Shown: positions 37,337 to 49,228 of the stretch, in pieces
How the letters are laid out: each line of letters opens with the position of its first letter
How positions within the stretch are numbered: position 1 is the first letter of the stretch
Source of the DNA: Allium sativum
Lineage: Eukaryota > Streptophyta > Magnoliopsida > Asparagales > Amaryllidaceae
Direction of reading: 5' to 3'
NCBI GenBank assembly: GCA_030737875.1
Contig: CM060915.1
Coordinates: 359,411,863 to 359,475,862 of the forward strand
DNA length: 64,000 nucleotides
Made by a program: the position numbers and the translations under genes
The notes under the pieces: generated by a model
What the model was told of the DNA's origin: nothing
The model's database searches: none
Seen by the model: only the letters and a program-made list of their open reading frames with translations

Positions 37337-38494
37337 CACATATTTGTATTTTGATATAAAATTATTTTTGAAATTTATTTTTGCCCAATTTATTCTATAA
37401 CACAATAAAAGTAATGATTCCCACAAATAATTATCATATGGGAAACATTTGGATTTGTTAGTATTGATTTGAATGATATGCTTGGATTGTGTTGTTGATT
37501 GCTTGAATATAAATCTAAAATGGATGAACTTGGTTGAAAATTAATCTAAAATAAACAAGTCGAATAAATCAATCCAAATTTGATGAATTTGAATAGGTAT
37601 TTAAAGGAAATCTCAAATATGAGATGTGTTAGTGGAAATATTAATATTTAATCTAACTTACACTTGTTAAAGTAAACCGGATAAGACGTAATCATACTTG
37701 AAAATTTCAAAATTTGACTTGTGATTGGAAAACAATAAGTCAATGCAATATTTGGAAATCAATGAATTGTTTGGATTGTATGGTTGGTTGCATGGATATT
37801 GATTTGAAGCTTGATTGAGGACCAATGAATGAATCAAAGTCTAAAGAATCTGAATGGGTATTTAAGGATATGAATGGATTGCTAGGACTTGGTTATAAAT
37901 AATTATAATCTCATGTGGATTGGACTGTGTGTAGAATTGGTTGGAATATATGATATGAATATTTTGAAAATAATTGACATTTGTTTCAGGATTAATGAAA
38001 TTCATTTGAGTTGAGAACAAGTGCAGAAGTGCCAATTCAGCTTTAAAACCCATCCAAGAAAATTCTGGGGTGAATTGAATCTAGTTTAGCATGATAATCG
38101 AGTAAGCACAAGTATAAAATATCACTTACTGCATACTAACGCTCGCAAAAATGTACCCCTACGCAAAATATAAAATTTTGGGCTTCATTTGGGTTTGAGT
38201 TTGGATTTTGAATTTTTCCGACCATGTTGGTCGATGTATAAATATTTCTTGAACCTGCGATATTGCAGATGTCCCTCCGTACAGGGGAGACTCTGCCAAA
38301 AAAATTCCAAAATTTAAGGTGTTAGAAAAATTTTGAATTTTTTTGGAAAGTCCTTTTATTTGAAACAAATTGGTTTTTAAAACCGATCAGATTTGTTTTG
38401 AAAATAAAACCAAGTTTTAATTAAATATTTTTAGTAAAGATAATGGGTTGTAACGTTCTCTCTACCTTAGTAATTTCGGGGACGAAATTCTTTT

Positions 38495-38507
38495 AAGGGG
38501 GAAGGAA
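38495..38507 (+). promoter_or_regulatory. Polypurine tract of element C
   Basis: AAGGGGGAAGGAA directly precedes the 3' LTR start TGTAACATCCCG at 38508. Confidence 0.85.
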
Positions 38508-39575
38508 TGTAACATCCCGTATTTTTCTGCCCAATTATTTGAATTATTTTATTATTTAAAATATTGATTTGAAATTAAATAATTGAATTTAATCATTTTC
38601 TTTTGAATATATATATATATATATTAATAATATAATAAAATTTTAATCCCTAAATATTTGGAAAATGTTGAATTTGAGGTATAATGTGATCGGGCAATTT
38701 AAAATGGTTTAAAATTGTTTATATTGAAATTATAGTATCAATTTCGTTTATAAAACGATGGTTGAGCGTTAAATTTATAATTATATTATAAAACGAGCTG
38801 CTGTAGCGCGGTAGTTCATAATATGGCGTTTTAAACTTTAAACGGCTGTACAGGATCCAATATTAGTTGGATTTTCTCGAAACAAGAAACGTCCGAATCT
38901 GTTGAATAATATTTTTCTAATGGAAGAGAAAAATCCAGTTTTCATAGTGTAGATTTTGTTTTATGTCCAAATCAAATTTTAAAATAGTCGCTATGAAATT
39001 CCTTTGTAAATTATAACGTTTATTTATATCAAATAAAGGGTTTTTAAATATTTAAAATATCGATTTGGCTTGTGATTCAACAAGGGATATTTCATTGCGG
39101 TAGTGTATGAAATTTTGCTCTTGTATGGCCGATAATAATCTTTTATTTATATTATATCGAGTTTTTTTAAAATTGGTTTATTTTAATTTGAATTGGACAG
39201 TTAAAAAGAATCATTATTCAAACGACCTCCGTTTTTGATGAAATAAATTTTGTTGAGACCGTAACAGCTAATTATTGCTAGATTTCAAATTGCACGTCAA
39301 TCGGAGTTATTCTGTGAGCATGAAAAAATAAAAATGCGAATAAAACGACCATTTGGACGTGAATGAGCGCCGTTTGAGAAAACGGACTCGAAATTCGACG
39401 AAACAAGTTTCCTTAGGACCGTAACGTCTAATTACACCATGCCGTCCATTTTCATAACGAACGGAGTTTGTATGTAACTGCAGTAATCAATAAACAGCGT
39501 TCAAAATAGCGATAAGCATGAAATAAAATATCGTCGATCACATCATAATAAATTAATATATTTATCAACTATATA
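38508..39575 (+). mobile_element. Element C, 3' LTR, part 1
   Basis: The first 1068 bp of the 3' LTR, aligning with 30450-31525 with scattered differences. It stops inside the TATA box at ATATA (39571-39575), where E1 is inserted. Confidence 0.9.
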
Positions 39576-42296
39576 TGTAATAACCCGGAAAATGCAGGCC
39601 AGTTTAAAATTTTTATTTTGGCAATTTTGGCGAATTTTGAACATTTAAAATGAATTATTTTAAATAATATCGACGAGAAATTTATTTTGAATATAATTCG
39701 AACGTATATATTATATACATTGTCGTTAGAATATAAATAATTATTTATAATTATAAATAGAATTGAAAATGGCGCGGTAGTTCGATAATTCGATTTCAAA
39801 CTTCAATTGAATGTACCGGGTGCAAAATAAACCGGATTTTAGTGAAACCAAAAACAATAGGATCTATTTGATAATATCTTTCCAATGAATCCGAAAAATC
39901 AAACTTTCATAGCGGGAATCAAAAGATATGTCCAGTTGAAAATTCTGAATAGTCGCTATGGAATTCAGGCCCTTAAAAATGGAAATTTTGCAAACGACCT
40001 CGGATTTCGACGAAACCACTTTTGTTGGGTCCGTGATGTCAAGTTATTGCTAGATTTCAAATTTCATAATTTTTCAAATCAATATGTGAGCGTGGCAAAG
40101 GAAAACACGTTTGACCAGTTTTAGTTGATTTTAATCGACTGGAAAATGGCCATTTTTCCAATGGTCTCAGAATTCGACGAAACTAGTTTTGTTAGGACCG
40201 TATCGTCGATACGAAGCTAGAAAATATTTTTCGAGAATTTTTAGAGTTAGTACGTGACGCCGGTAAAATGAAATGCGCGTTCAAATTCAATATATAGAGT
40301 TATATGTTGATTTTGACGAAAACTGATCGAAACGATCGAATCAGCTTACGATACATATCCCATTGTGTTCGTAATGGGGGTAATACGCTATGGACGACAG
40401 GCGGTGGGCCTCGTTTAGAGGTCGTATGTAAAAGTCAACTTTTTGCAATTAAAATAATAAATAAAATAAAATAAACCCTCTTCCTTTATTCGTTCTGGCC
40501 CCCCTTCTCATTTTCATTAGTTCAGAAGAAAGAAAAAAATCGCTCAGCCACCTTGGCCTCATCGCGACGCCATCGGTGGAGTCCCCCCTCGTCGCCGCCC
40601 AGGTGGGCCACCGCGCCCCGCCCCTCTTGTTCTCCAGCACCCTTCCTCCGTAAACCACTTACCCTCGAAGCCCCCACCCTTCTACTGAACGCACCGCCAC
40701 CGGAAGGCAGCCCCCACCTGAAGAACTCCGGCGCCAACCCCCCTGGCCATCCTCCGCCACCTCTGGTCGAATTCCGTCCCCACCGCGAGCTCCAGCACTC
40801 GCCGAACCTCTCCCCCTTTTCTCTCCAATGTGAAACCACATCCCAAGCCCAAAATCCGCGAATCCGTCATTCCCAGACCCGATAGCCGCTGTTGCCACTC
40901 TCCATCACCTCCTCCGCCACCAACAATCATCGTGAGTGTTTATTTATGTATTTTTAACCATTTATGTAATTAAAAATGTGACCATTTTATATTTAAAAAG
41001 CTAGGGATTTTATAAAGGTAAAGGCGAAATCTTTAGAAATAGAAAGGCGAAATCTTTATATAGAGAATAGCATGATAAAAATATAATTTTTATCTATATA
41101 GCATCGATGTAAAAATAGAATTTTTATATTGAATAGCGAAGTAAAAATTCGATTTTTATATATTGAATAGCGAAGTAAAAATTCGATTTTTATATATTGA
41201 ATAGCGAAGTAAAAATTCGATTTTTATATATTGAATAGCGAAGTAAAAATTCGATTTTTATATATTGAATAGCGAAGTAAAAATTCGATTTTTATATATT
41301 GAATAGCGAAGTAAAAATTCGATTTTTATATATTGAATAGCGAAGTAAAAATTTGATTTTTATATATGTTGTGAATGCGGGAAACGTGTGTTCAGGCATA
41401 ATTAATCCTCAAACATAAGTGAGGACCGGTCCTGAAGATCCAAGGGTTGCCCAGAGTGCGTAGCCCTGGGACATTTGCTAGAGTGTCTCGAAGTGGAGAG
41501 GAGCTTGCCCCTTGCCTCGACTCATGACGGAAATCCAATTTCCAATACGAGATACTTCGGTTTTTATTTGTAGAGCCTAGTATGGCGACATGATAGATGG
41601 TACTCATGCCGCCTAGGATTTATATTTATGATTGAAATTGTTTTGACACTATACACTTATTATAGTATCAAATGATTTGTTTTAAACGTACCAAGCATGT
41701 TTGGCTATTATAAGGGAAAACCCTATCCTCCGGCTTACGTTGCATTGTGTGATGGGACCTGGGTCTTATAATAGCTTCATTTTTCGAAAAAGCATTGCGT
41801 TTTTTATTGATATGCACTGGTACTCTTGGGAGGAAACCCGTTCCGTGTTATACGGCGTGGTCCCTTGAATCACTCTCTTTTAAAAGTAAAGTTTTAAATT
41901 ACTGTTTTAGTTCTCACACCAGTCACATGACTGACCTGGAGTTTATTGTTTTAACCTAAACTCTGGGTGCCCCTATTTTCGACACGGGCAGCTAGTTGTT
42001 TTGGTTTTGCAGATTTATATTCACAGGATCCTGGTTTACAGCTGGAATGATATCCGGAAAGCTCTGTATCCGTATATCACCTTCAGTTGTGCTTTGTATT
42101 ATTTTTCCGCTACTATGTAATTTATTGTAATCTCTGATATTTATTGAATGTAATTTATTCATTTATACTCTGTATATTCTTGTATTCTGATGGAATTGTT
42201 GTAATAGCAATGAAATGTTCTTCCGTATGCGTTCATTTGTGTGTTGTTCTCAAAGTATCCGCTCTTTCCTTCACGGGGAAGAAACGGGTCCTCACA
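39576..42296 (+). mobile_element. Element E1, 5' LTR (2721 bp)
   Basis: Begins TGTAATAACCCGG and ends CCTCACA. It contains two GACGAAAC modules (39991-40040, 40161-40207), a TATA-like TATATAGAG (about 40298), a GC-rich block (40540-40931) ending in donor-like GTGAGT (40932-40937), a 34-bp repeat array (41131-41368) and a 3' section shared with A and E2 (41371-42296), including a CAGTCA/TGACTG palindrome (41920-41933), the TGCCC/GGGCA hairpin (41968-41990) and an acceptor-like TTTTGCAG (ending 42012). Compared with E2 it lacks about 3.7 kb. Frames within the GC-rich block are not kept between the two LTRs. Confidence 0.9.
41131..41368 (+). repeat. 34-bp tandem repeat, 7 copies, E1 5' LTR
   Basis: Seven head-to-tail units starting GAATAGCGAAG, each with AAAAAT TCG ATTTTT, a 6-bp stem with a 3-nt loop. 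Just upstream (41036-41130) are related palindromic units with other spacers, such as GATAAAAAT/AATTTTTATC. The other LTR has five copies (44869-45038), so the array changes length rapidly. Confidence 0.92.
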
Positions 42297-42370
42297 TTTG
42301 GTATCATAGCTTTGGTTTACAAAGCTCGAGAACAAGACACATTAGAACCATACGAAAGAATTCATCAGAT

Positions 42371-42437
42371 ATTGGATTAGTAATATCCAATTAGAATGAC
42401 TCGTTAGAGATAGGATCAGTAGTATCCTAGAACGAGT
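42371..42437 (+). ncRNA. Two stem-loops after the primer site, E1 (candidate packaging signal)
   Basis: The first hairpin has a 7-bp stem ATTGGAT/ATCCAAT with loop TAGTAAT. The second has outer stem ACTCGTT/AACGAGT (7 bp) and inner stem AGGAT/ATCCT with a CAGTAGT loop. E2 repeats both (55963-55983, 55991-56029), with one mismatch in its first stem. Confidence 0.6.
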
Positions 42438-43307
42438 GTGAAGAGTATATTTTTCAAATGAAAACAATGTTGTTTTGAAAATTTAAATCGTTTTACACGT
42501 ATTTGAATATTTATTTATATTGAATTTGGACAATCCGATATATAAAGATTTTGCATATACGCGTCATGAACGTATATTCGAAGTTTTAATATACTGGATA
42601 GATATAGAATCACACTCTAGTCGCCCGGACCTGATTCTGATGATTGACACGTCATCATCAGTAATTATTTTCGTGTTTCGAAGGTGTTATATCTATATAT
42701 TTCCATCGACTGGTGTGAGAACCAAAACTAATATAGCTAGAATTTATGGTTGTGTATTGGCATCAAAAACATGATTTTTTGTATATGTATCAAAATTATG
42801 AATTTGAAACGTTAATCCACTAATTGATTGATGTTTGCGTTGTTTGGTTATTCGTTTGCTAATTTTGAACCATTTAGCCTAATTGAACCAAATATTGAAT
42901 TGTATTGAAATTAGTCGCATTTGATTGCATATACATGTACTTACATTGAACAAGTCATAGCAAGGAGGCTAGAGCAGAGAATAAAATTTGTTTGCCCGAC
43001 AAATAGGTACATGTTTACTATAATTTACTGTTTTGTTTGGGTGATGATGATTTTATGAGCCTATTGGCTTTTTCTTTTTCTTTTTGAGATCAGAAGGCCT
43101 GTATGGCAATTTCGGGATTTTCCCGTGGCTCCCGGTGCAGGGGAGGTTATGGCGAAATTTTTCGAAAATTTAGGGTGTTAGCCAAATTTTTGAAGAATTT
43201 GAAAATTCTCAAAAACTGAAAAGTTGGAGAATGGAAGCCAGATCGAACGTAGAGCTGATTAATCAAACCACTTTCGCCTTTGTTCCTTTTTGGGGACGAA
43301 AAGTTTT

Positions 43308-43320
43308 AAGTGGGGGAGAT
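43308..43320 (+). promoter_or_regulatory. Polypurine tract of E1
   Basis: AAGTGGGGGAGAT directly before the 3' LTR at 43321. Confidence 0.88.
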
Positions 43321-45966
43321 TGTAATAACCCGGAAAATGCGGGCCAGTTTAAAATTTTTATTTTGGCAATTTTGGCGAATTTTGAACATTTAAAATGAAT
43401 TATTTTAAATAATATTGACGAGAAATTTATTTTGAATATAATTCGAACGTATATATTATATACGTCGTCGTTAGAATATAAATAATTATTTATAATTATA
43501 AATAGAATTGAAAATGGCGCGGTAGTTCGATAATTCGATTTCAAACTTCAATTGAATGTATCGGATGCAAAATAAACCCGATTTTAGTGAAACCAAAAAC
43601 AATAGGATCTATTTGATAATATCTTTCCAATGAATCCGAAAAATCAAACTTTCATAGCGGGAATCAAAAGATATGTCCAGTTGAAAATTCTGAATAGTCG
43701 CTATGGAATTCAGGCCCTTAAAAATGGAAATTTTGCAAACGACCTCGGATTTCGACGAAACCACTTTTGTTGGGTCCGTGATGTCAAGTTATTGCTAGGT
43801 TTCAAATTTCATAATTTTTCGAATCAATATGTGAGCGTGGCAAAGGAAAACGCGTTTGACCAGTTTCAGTTGATTTTAATCGACTGGAAAATGGCCATTT
43901 TTCCAACGGTCTCAGAATTCGACGAAACTAGTTCTGTTAGGACCGTATCGTCAATACGAAGCTAGAAAATATTTTTCGAGAATTTTTAGAGTTAGTATGT
44001 GACCCCGGTAAAATGAAATGCGCGTTCAAATTCAATATATAGAGTTATATGTTGATTTTGACGAAAACTGATCGAAACGATCGAATCAGCTTACGATACA
44101 TATCCCATTGTGTTCGTAATGGGGGTAATACGCTATGGACGACAGGCGGTGGGCCTCGTTTAGAGGTCGTATGTAAAAGTCAACTTTTTGCAATTAAAAT
44201 AATAAATATAATAAAATAAAATAAACCCTCTCCCTTTATTCGTTCTGCCCCCCTTCTCGTTTTCATTAGTTCAGAAGAAAGAAAAAAACCGCTCAGCCAC
44301 CTTGGCCTCATCGCGACGCCATCGGTGGAGTCCACCCTCGTCGCCGCCCAGGTGGGCCACCGCGCCCCGCCCCTCTTGTTCGCCAGCATCCTCTCCTCCG
44401 TAAACCACTTACCCTCGAAGCCCCCCTTCTACTGAACGCACCGCCACCGGAAGGCAGCCCCCACCTGAAGAACTCCGGCGCCAACCCCCCCCCGGCCATC
44501 CTCCGCCACCTCTGGCCGAATTCCGCCCCCACCGCGAGCTCCAGCACTCTCCCCCTTTTCTCTCCAGTGTGAAACCGCATCCCAAGCCCAAAATCCGCGA
44601 ATCCGTCATTCCCAGACCCGATAGCCGCTGCTGCCACTCTCCATCACCTCCTCCGCCACCAACAATCATCGTGAGTGTTTATTTATGTATTTTAACCATT
44701 TATGTAATTAAAAATGTGACCTTTTTATATTTAAAAAGCTAGGGATTTTATATAGGTAAAGGCGAAATCTTTAGAAATAGAAAGGCGAAATCTTTATATA
44801 GAGAATAGCATGATAAAAATATAATTTTTATCTATATAGCATCGATGTAAAAATAGATTTTTTATATTGAATAGCGAAGTAAAAATTCGATTTTTATATA
44901 TTGAATAGCGAAGTAAAAATTCGATTTTTATATATTGAATAGCGAAGTAAAAATTTGATTTTTATATATTGAATAGGGAAGTAAAAATTCGATTTTTATA
45001 TATTGAATAGCGAAGTAAAAATTTGATTTTTATATATGTAGTGAATGCGGGAAACGTGTGTTCAGGCATAATTAATCCTCAAACGTAAGAGAGGACTGGC
45101 CCTGAAGATCCAAGGGTTGCCCAGAGTGCGTAGCCCTGGGACATTTGCTAGAGTGTCTCGAAGCGGAGAGGAGCTTGCCCCTTGCCTCGACTCATGACCG
45201 AAATCCAATTTCCAATACGAGATACTTCGGTTTTTATTTGTAGAGCCTAGTATGGCGACATGATAGATGGTACCCATGCCGCCTAGGATTTATATTTATG
45301 ATTGAAATTGTTTTGACACTATACACTTATTATAGTATCAAATGATTTGTTTTAAACGTACCAAGCATGTTTGGCTATTATAAGGGAAAACTCTATCCTC
45401 CGGCTTGCGTTGCATTGTGTGATGGGACCTGGGTCTTATAATAGCTTCATTTTTCGAAAAAGCATTGCGTTGTTTATTGATATGCACTGGTATTCTTGGG
45501 AGGAAACCTGTTCCGTGTTATACGGCGTGGTCCCTTGATTCACTCTCTTTTAAAAATAAAGTTTTAAATAACTGTTTTGGTTCTCACACCAGTCACATGA
45601 CTGACCTGGAGTTTATTGTTTTAACCTAAACTCTGGGTGCCCCTATTTTCGACATGGGCAGCTAGTAGTTTTGGTTTTGCAGATTTATATTCACAAGATC
45701 CTGGTTTACAGTTGGAATGATATCCGGAAAGCTCTGTATCCGTATATCACCTTCAGTTGTGCTTTGTATTATTTTTCCGCTGCTATGTAATTTATTGTAA
45801 TCTCTGATATTTATTGAATGTAATTTATTCATTTATACTCTGTATATTCTTGTATTCTGATGGAATTGTTGTAATATCAATGAAATATTCTTCCGTATGC
45901 GTTCATTTGTGTGTTGTTCTCAAAGTATCCGCTCTTTCCTTCACGGGGAAGAAACGTGTCCTCACA
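43321..45966 (+). mobile_element. Element E1, 3' LTR (2646 bp)
   Basis: Aligns end to end with 39576-42296. The 75-bp length difference is mostly two fewer 34-bp repeats (five copies at 44869-45038), plus a small deletion near 44547. It ends CCTCACA, followed by the target duplication ATATA (45967-45971), matching 39571-39575. High similarity of the LTRs indicates a fairly recent insertion. Confidence 0.9.
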
Positions 45967-48900
45967 ATATATACCCCTATTCTTCAGCCTAAATTTCATT
46001 CACACCGTCCTAACATTTTTTTTCCAACGTCCAAATTTGCAATAAATCCCTCGATCACTAATCAAATTATTTCTCCCAATCTGTTGTGAATTGGTAAAGG
46101 GGATCTGAAGGGAAGTTGTTGATCGGGTTCATACCTTGTGTAAAAATTTGGAGACCTATCATGGCCGGAGGTGGCTGGAATCGGCTGAACAGTGACGCAA
46201 TATAGTTTCGTTCTTTTTGAGTTTGACGGCGACTGGAGAGATTTCATGGGTTCGGACCTAGGGGAAATTGAAGTAGAGAAGCAAGGTTTTGTTTTGGCAT
46301 CGGTTGGGTGATCACTTGTGGTCGGAGGAGATCGCGGCATTGAGATGAATGGAGATGTTCAGTTTTGGGGTTATATTCAAAGGTGCTGATCTGTTTGGTT
46401 GATTTTCCGGTGCTGGAGGGCTAGTGGGCGGCGGCTGTCTGAAGAGGACAGGTCCTGGATGGATGGTGATCAAGCCGGCGGAGGTTCGGTTGGTTAGTGA
46501 TGGTCGTGGCGGCATCAAAATCAAGTTAATCGGATTGGGTTGCTGGAGGGTTTCAGGGCGGTACAGGCGGTCTGAGGGGTCGTCGTTGGGGCGATGGGAG
46601 GGGGTGCTCAGGAAGTTCAGGAGGTTGTGTTGCGGCGGCGCCCAGGTCATCAGAGAAGGGTCAGCGATGGTTGAAAGGGGGTGAGGCCAGTTCGAAATTG
46701 AAGAAGGAGGGGGAAGTCGGGGGAGAGAGAACTGTGTACCGTAGAAAACACGTGGATTAAGTTTCCTTAATCATCTGCTAACGACGTGGTTTATTAATAA
46801 TTAAGGTAATTAATTTTAATTAAATTTTAATTATCATAGTTAAATAATAGATTAATATATATATAAAAACTTTGAATTAGTGTATCTTGTTCATACGGTA
46901 ATGAAATCTGATGAAACAAGATCCATTGGGATCACAGGGACGGGGCTTAAACGATGGTGCTGACTGGGAACTGAATGGAGTTGTTTGAAATTTCAGTTAA
47001 TTTTAAACATCCGTTTAAAATTAAATGCAACAAACATACCGACTGTCAACCGGAATTAAACTGCTAAGTTAATTCTCACGATTTCTAAAATTCTGTGATG
47101 TGTTAAATTCATAGAAAAATAGAATTTACTGTTAACAATATAAATTGGTTGATTGGATGTTATGGATGCTAACGGTCATTTATTGTTTGACTGGTTGCCG
47201 TTATTTCATTGTTTTGAATGCATTATATTATTGAAATTCAATTCGAGTATTATTATCAAATGTTATCTGTGATGCAGGGAAGGACAGGTTGAAGGGATCC
47301 GACTGGATTCCTCAAATAAACTATATTTTATTTGTGGTGCATTTCATTCATATATGAATTGTTCACCCTGACTGAGACAAAACTGTTTTTAATATTGATG
47401 GTTGAATGGATATTCATCATTGTTGTGATTTTAATCAATCGACAGTGTTGATTGAGGGGCTGGCAGTGAATGGCTGGAATGTATTGTTTTAGACATCGTC
47501 CTACCATCAGGTGGATTGACGTAGTTTTAAAGTTATAAATTATTTTATAATTGGATTGAAGTTGTTCAGTTATTTATATAAATATTAAATTAGAAATTTA
47601 TAAATAAATATCTTTAATTTAGTTTATAAAAGAAATTAATTAAGTGGTTTATCTTATGATTTATACAACTTCTAAAAGCAGAAAGCTAAAGGATTTAACT
47701 ACAAGTTGTTAAAATAGAATAATTGTTTTTAAAACAATTAAATAGCGATTTTAAATTAATTAAGTTATTTAATTAATTTAAAGGGGAAATGACAATGAAA
47801 ATCAGTTAATAGTTAACTGAGATGTACAGTCGATAAATTCAACTATTTTTAATTGAAATTGATAATTAAATTAATTTGATTTAAATTTCCTGATATTCGT
47901 TAAAGTTAATGAATAGTGTTAATATTAGTTAATCTATGATTAAGTATAGACTAAGGAAATTATTGAATTGGTTAGTGTTAATAACATTAATTATTATTTG
48001 ATAAATTTTTTAAAAGTGATAATAATCCTATTTTTTGATTAATATCAAAGTTAACCATTTCTATTATAGTAAATATTAAAGTCAATTATTATTTTAATTA
48101 ATAATAATTAAAACGATGACTTTTAATTGGAGTTCATTTGAAAAGTGATTAAGTGGCGATATGGTCTGATCAAAGGGGCGACAAAAGTTTACAAAGGGAT
48201 TTATAATCCAAGTTTCAAATGAGGGTGGTAAATGGAATTGGTAAGAAAATGTGGGAATTTAAATATGGTTTTTCTTTAATTTTTAAATCATATAAATTAA
48301 ATTCAACTGAAGGAAATTATTAGGGAAGACGGATAATAGATTAGAAATAGATTGAAATATAGTGATGGTTTTAGAATAAAACCTAAGAAGTTAAAAAGAT
48401 GGTAAAGGGATTTGTATGCGTGATGAGGGAGAAATCCAAACAAGGTTCTAAAAGGGTTTTTAAACCAAAATGAAGACCTTAAAGGTTAAAGTATTGAATT
48501 GAGTGAAACGTTGTAATTGAAATAAGGATTTAAAATGTAAAGGAAAATACATAGAAATGGGATTGTGTTAATTATTGGTAAATGGATTTTTGACATAAAA
48601 TCCAAGTTAAAAGGTCTTACCGTAAGAAGATGGAAGCAGATTCTAGTTTTAAAATTGAAAATAAGTTTTATTACGGGAATGCCCAATAAATGGAAAAAGA
48701 TTACTTAACGTGGGATTTTTTATATAAAACCCAAAAGTTATAAGTGAAATAATGCTTTAAGTTAAAAGTTATGTTTTAGTGAATATTTACTTAATTAAAG
48801 GAATTAAGTAAAGGGATTATTAAACGAGGATTTCAAATATAAGAAACGGTTTATAAAACCAGATTTGAAATCAAGATGGTAAATGAGATTTTAATATCAG

Positions 48901-49228
48901 TGGTTAAGTGACAAACTATTATTTATTTTGAGATAAGAACGTTGTCGATCAAGGTCTAAGAGGTAAATAAAATACCCCAACTTAAACGGCTTCACCATTA
49001 TCGAGGAATTGTATTAGTTTGGAACGAGGAAAAGGTGTTGTAATTGTTTAATTATTCCATACGAGGAATATTGAACATGAGTACGAGGTTTTCGAATATA
49101 AATGTTAGTTACAAGGTAAATAAGAATATTTGATTTTAAATTATATAAATTTGACATTTGATTTGTCATACCAGAATTTGTAATTTGGCTAATACCATTA
49201 AGTAATATATATATATAAGTATATATCG
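45967..49228 (+). mobile_element. Element C, 3' LTR, part 2
   Basis: Continues the 3' LTR of C from the TATA region (compare 31526) to the point aligning with 35376. It lacks the 567-bp insertion of the 5' LTR, so it shows the empty site. It includes the GC-rich leader segment (46400-46720) and the palindrome field (48150-48800). It ends at TATCG (49224-49228), the left target duplication of E2. Confidence 0.88.

Larger units (their letters stand above)
37205..38507 (+). mobile_element. Element C, internal region (1303 bp, non-coding)
   Basis: Runs from the primer site TGGTATCAGAGC (37206-37217) to the polypurine tract AAGGGGGAAGGAA (38495-38507). It contains two stem-loops (37220-37238, 37253-37291), an (AT)n run at about 37300-37331, and near the end the block TACAGGGGAGACTCTGCC followed by TTAAGGTGTTAG. 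E1 and E2 carry a related GCAGGGGAGGTTATGGC block before their purine tract. TTTCGGGGACGAAATTC precedes the purine tract, a typical Ty3/gypsy Tekay/Del-type 3' end as far as I know. There is no gag or pol. Confidence 0.85.
42297..43320 (+). mobile_element. Element E1, internal region (1024 bp, non-coding)
   Basis: The primer site TGGTATCATAGC (42299-42310) differs by one base from the usual TGGTATCAGAGC. Two stem-loops follow (42371-42391 and 42399-42437). It is AT-rich with no gag or pol motif, then carries GCAGGGGAGGTTATGGC near 43138 and polypurine tract AAGTGGGGGAGAT (43308-43320). It closely resembles the internal region of E2 despite the very different LTR lengths. Confidence 0.88.

Noticed and set aside
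40553..40885. 110-codon Pro-rich ORF in the GC-rich block of the E1 5' LTR, with overlapping minus-strand frames
   Set aside because: Frames in the 3' LTR copy differ because of indels, and no known domain is visible. GC-rich DNA gives chance ORFs on both strands.
41131..41368. CRISPR-like regular repeats (also 3278-3561 and 50775-51112)
   Set aside because: Units are contiguous tandem repeats without unique spacers, in plant LTR DNA.
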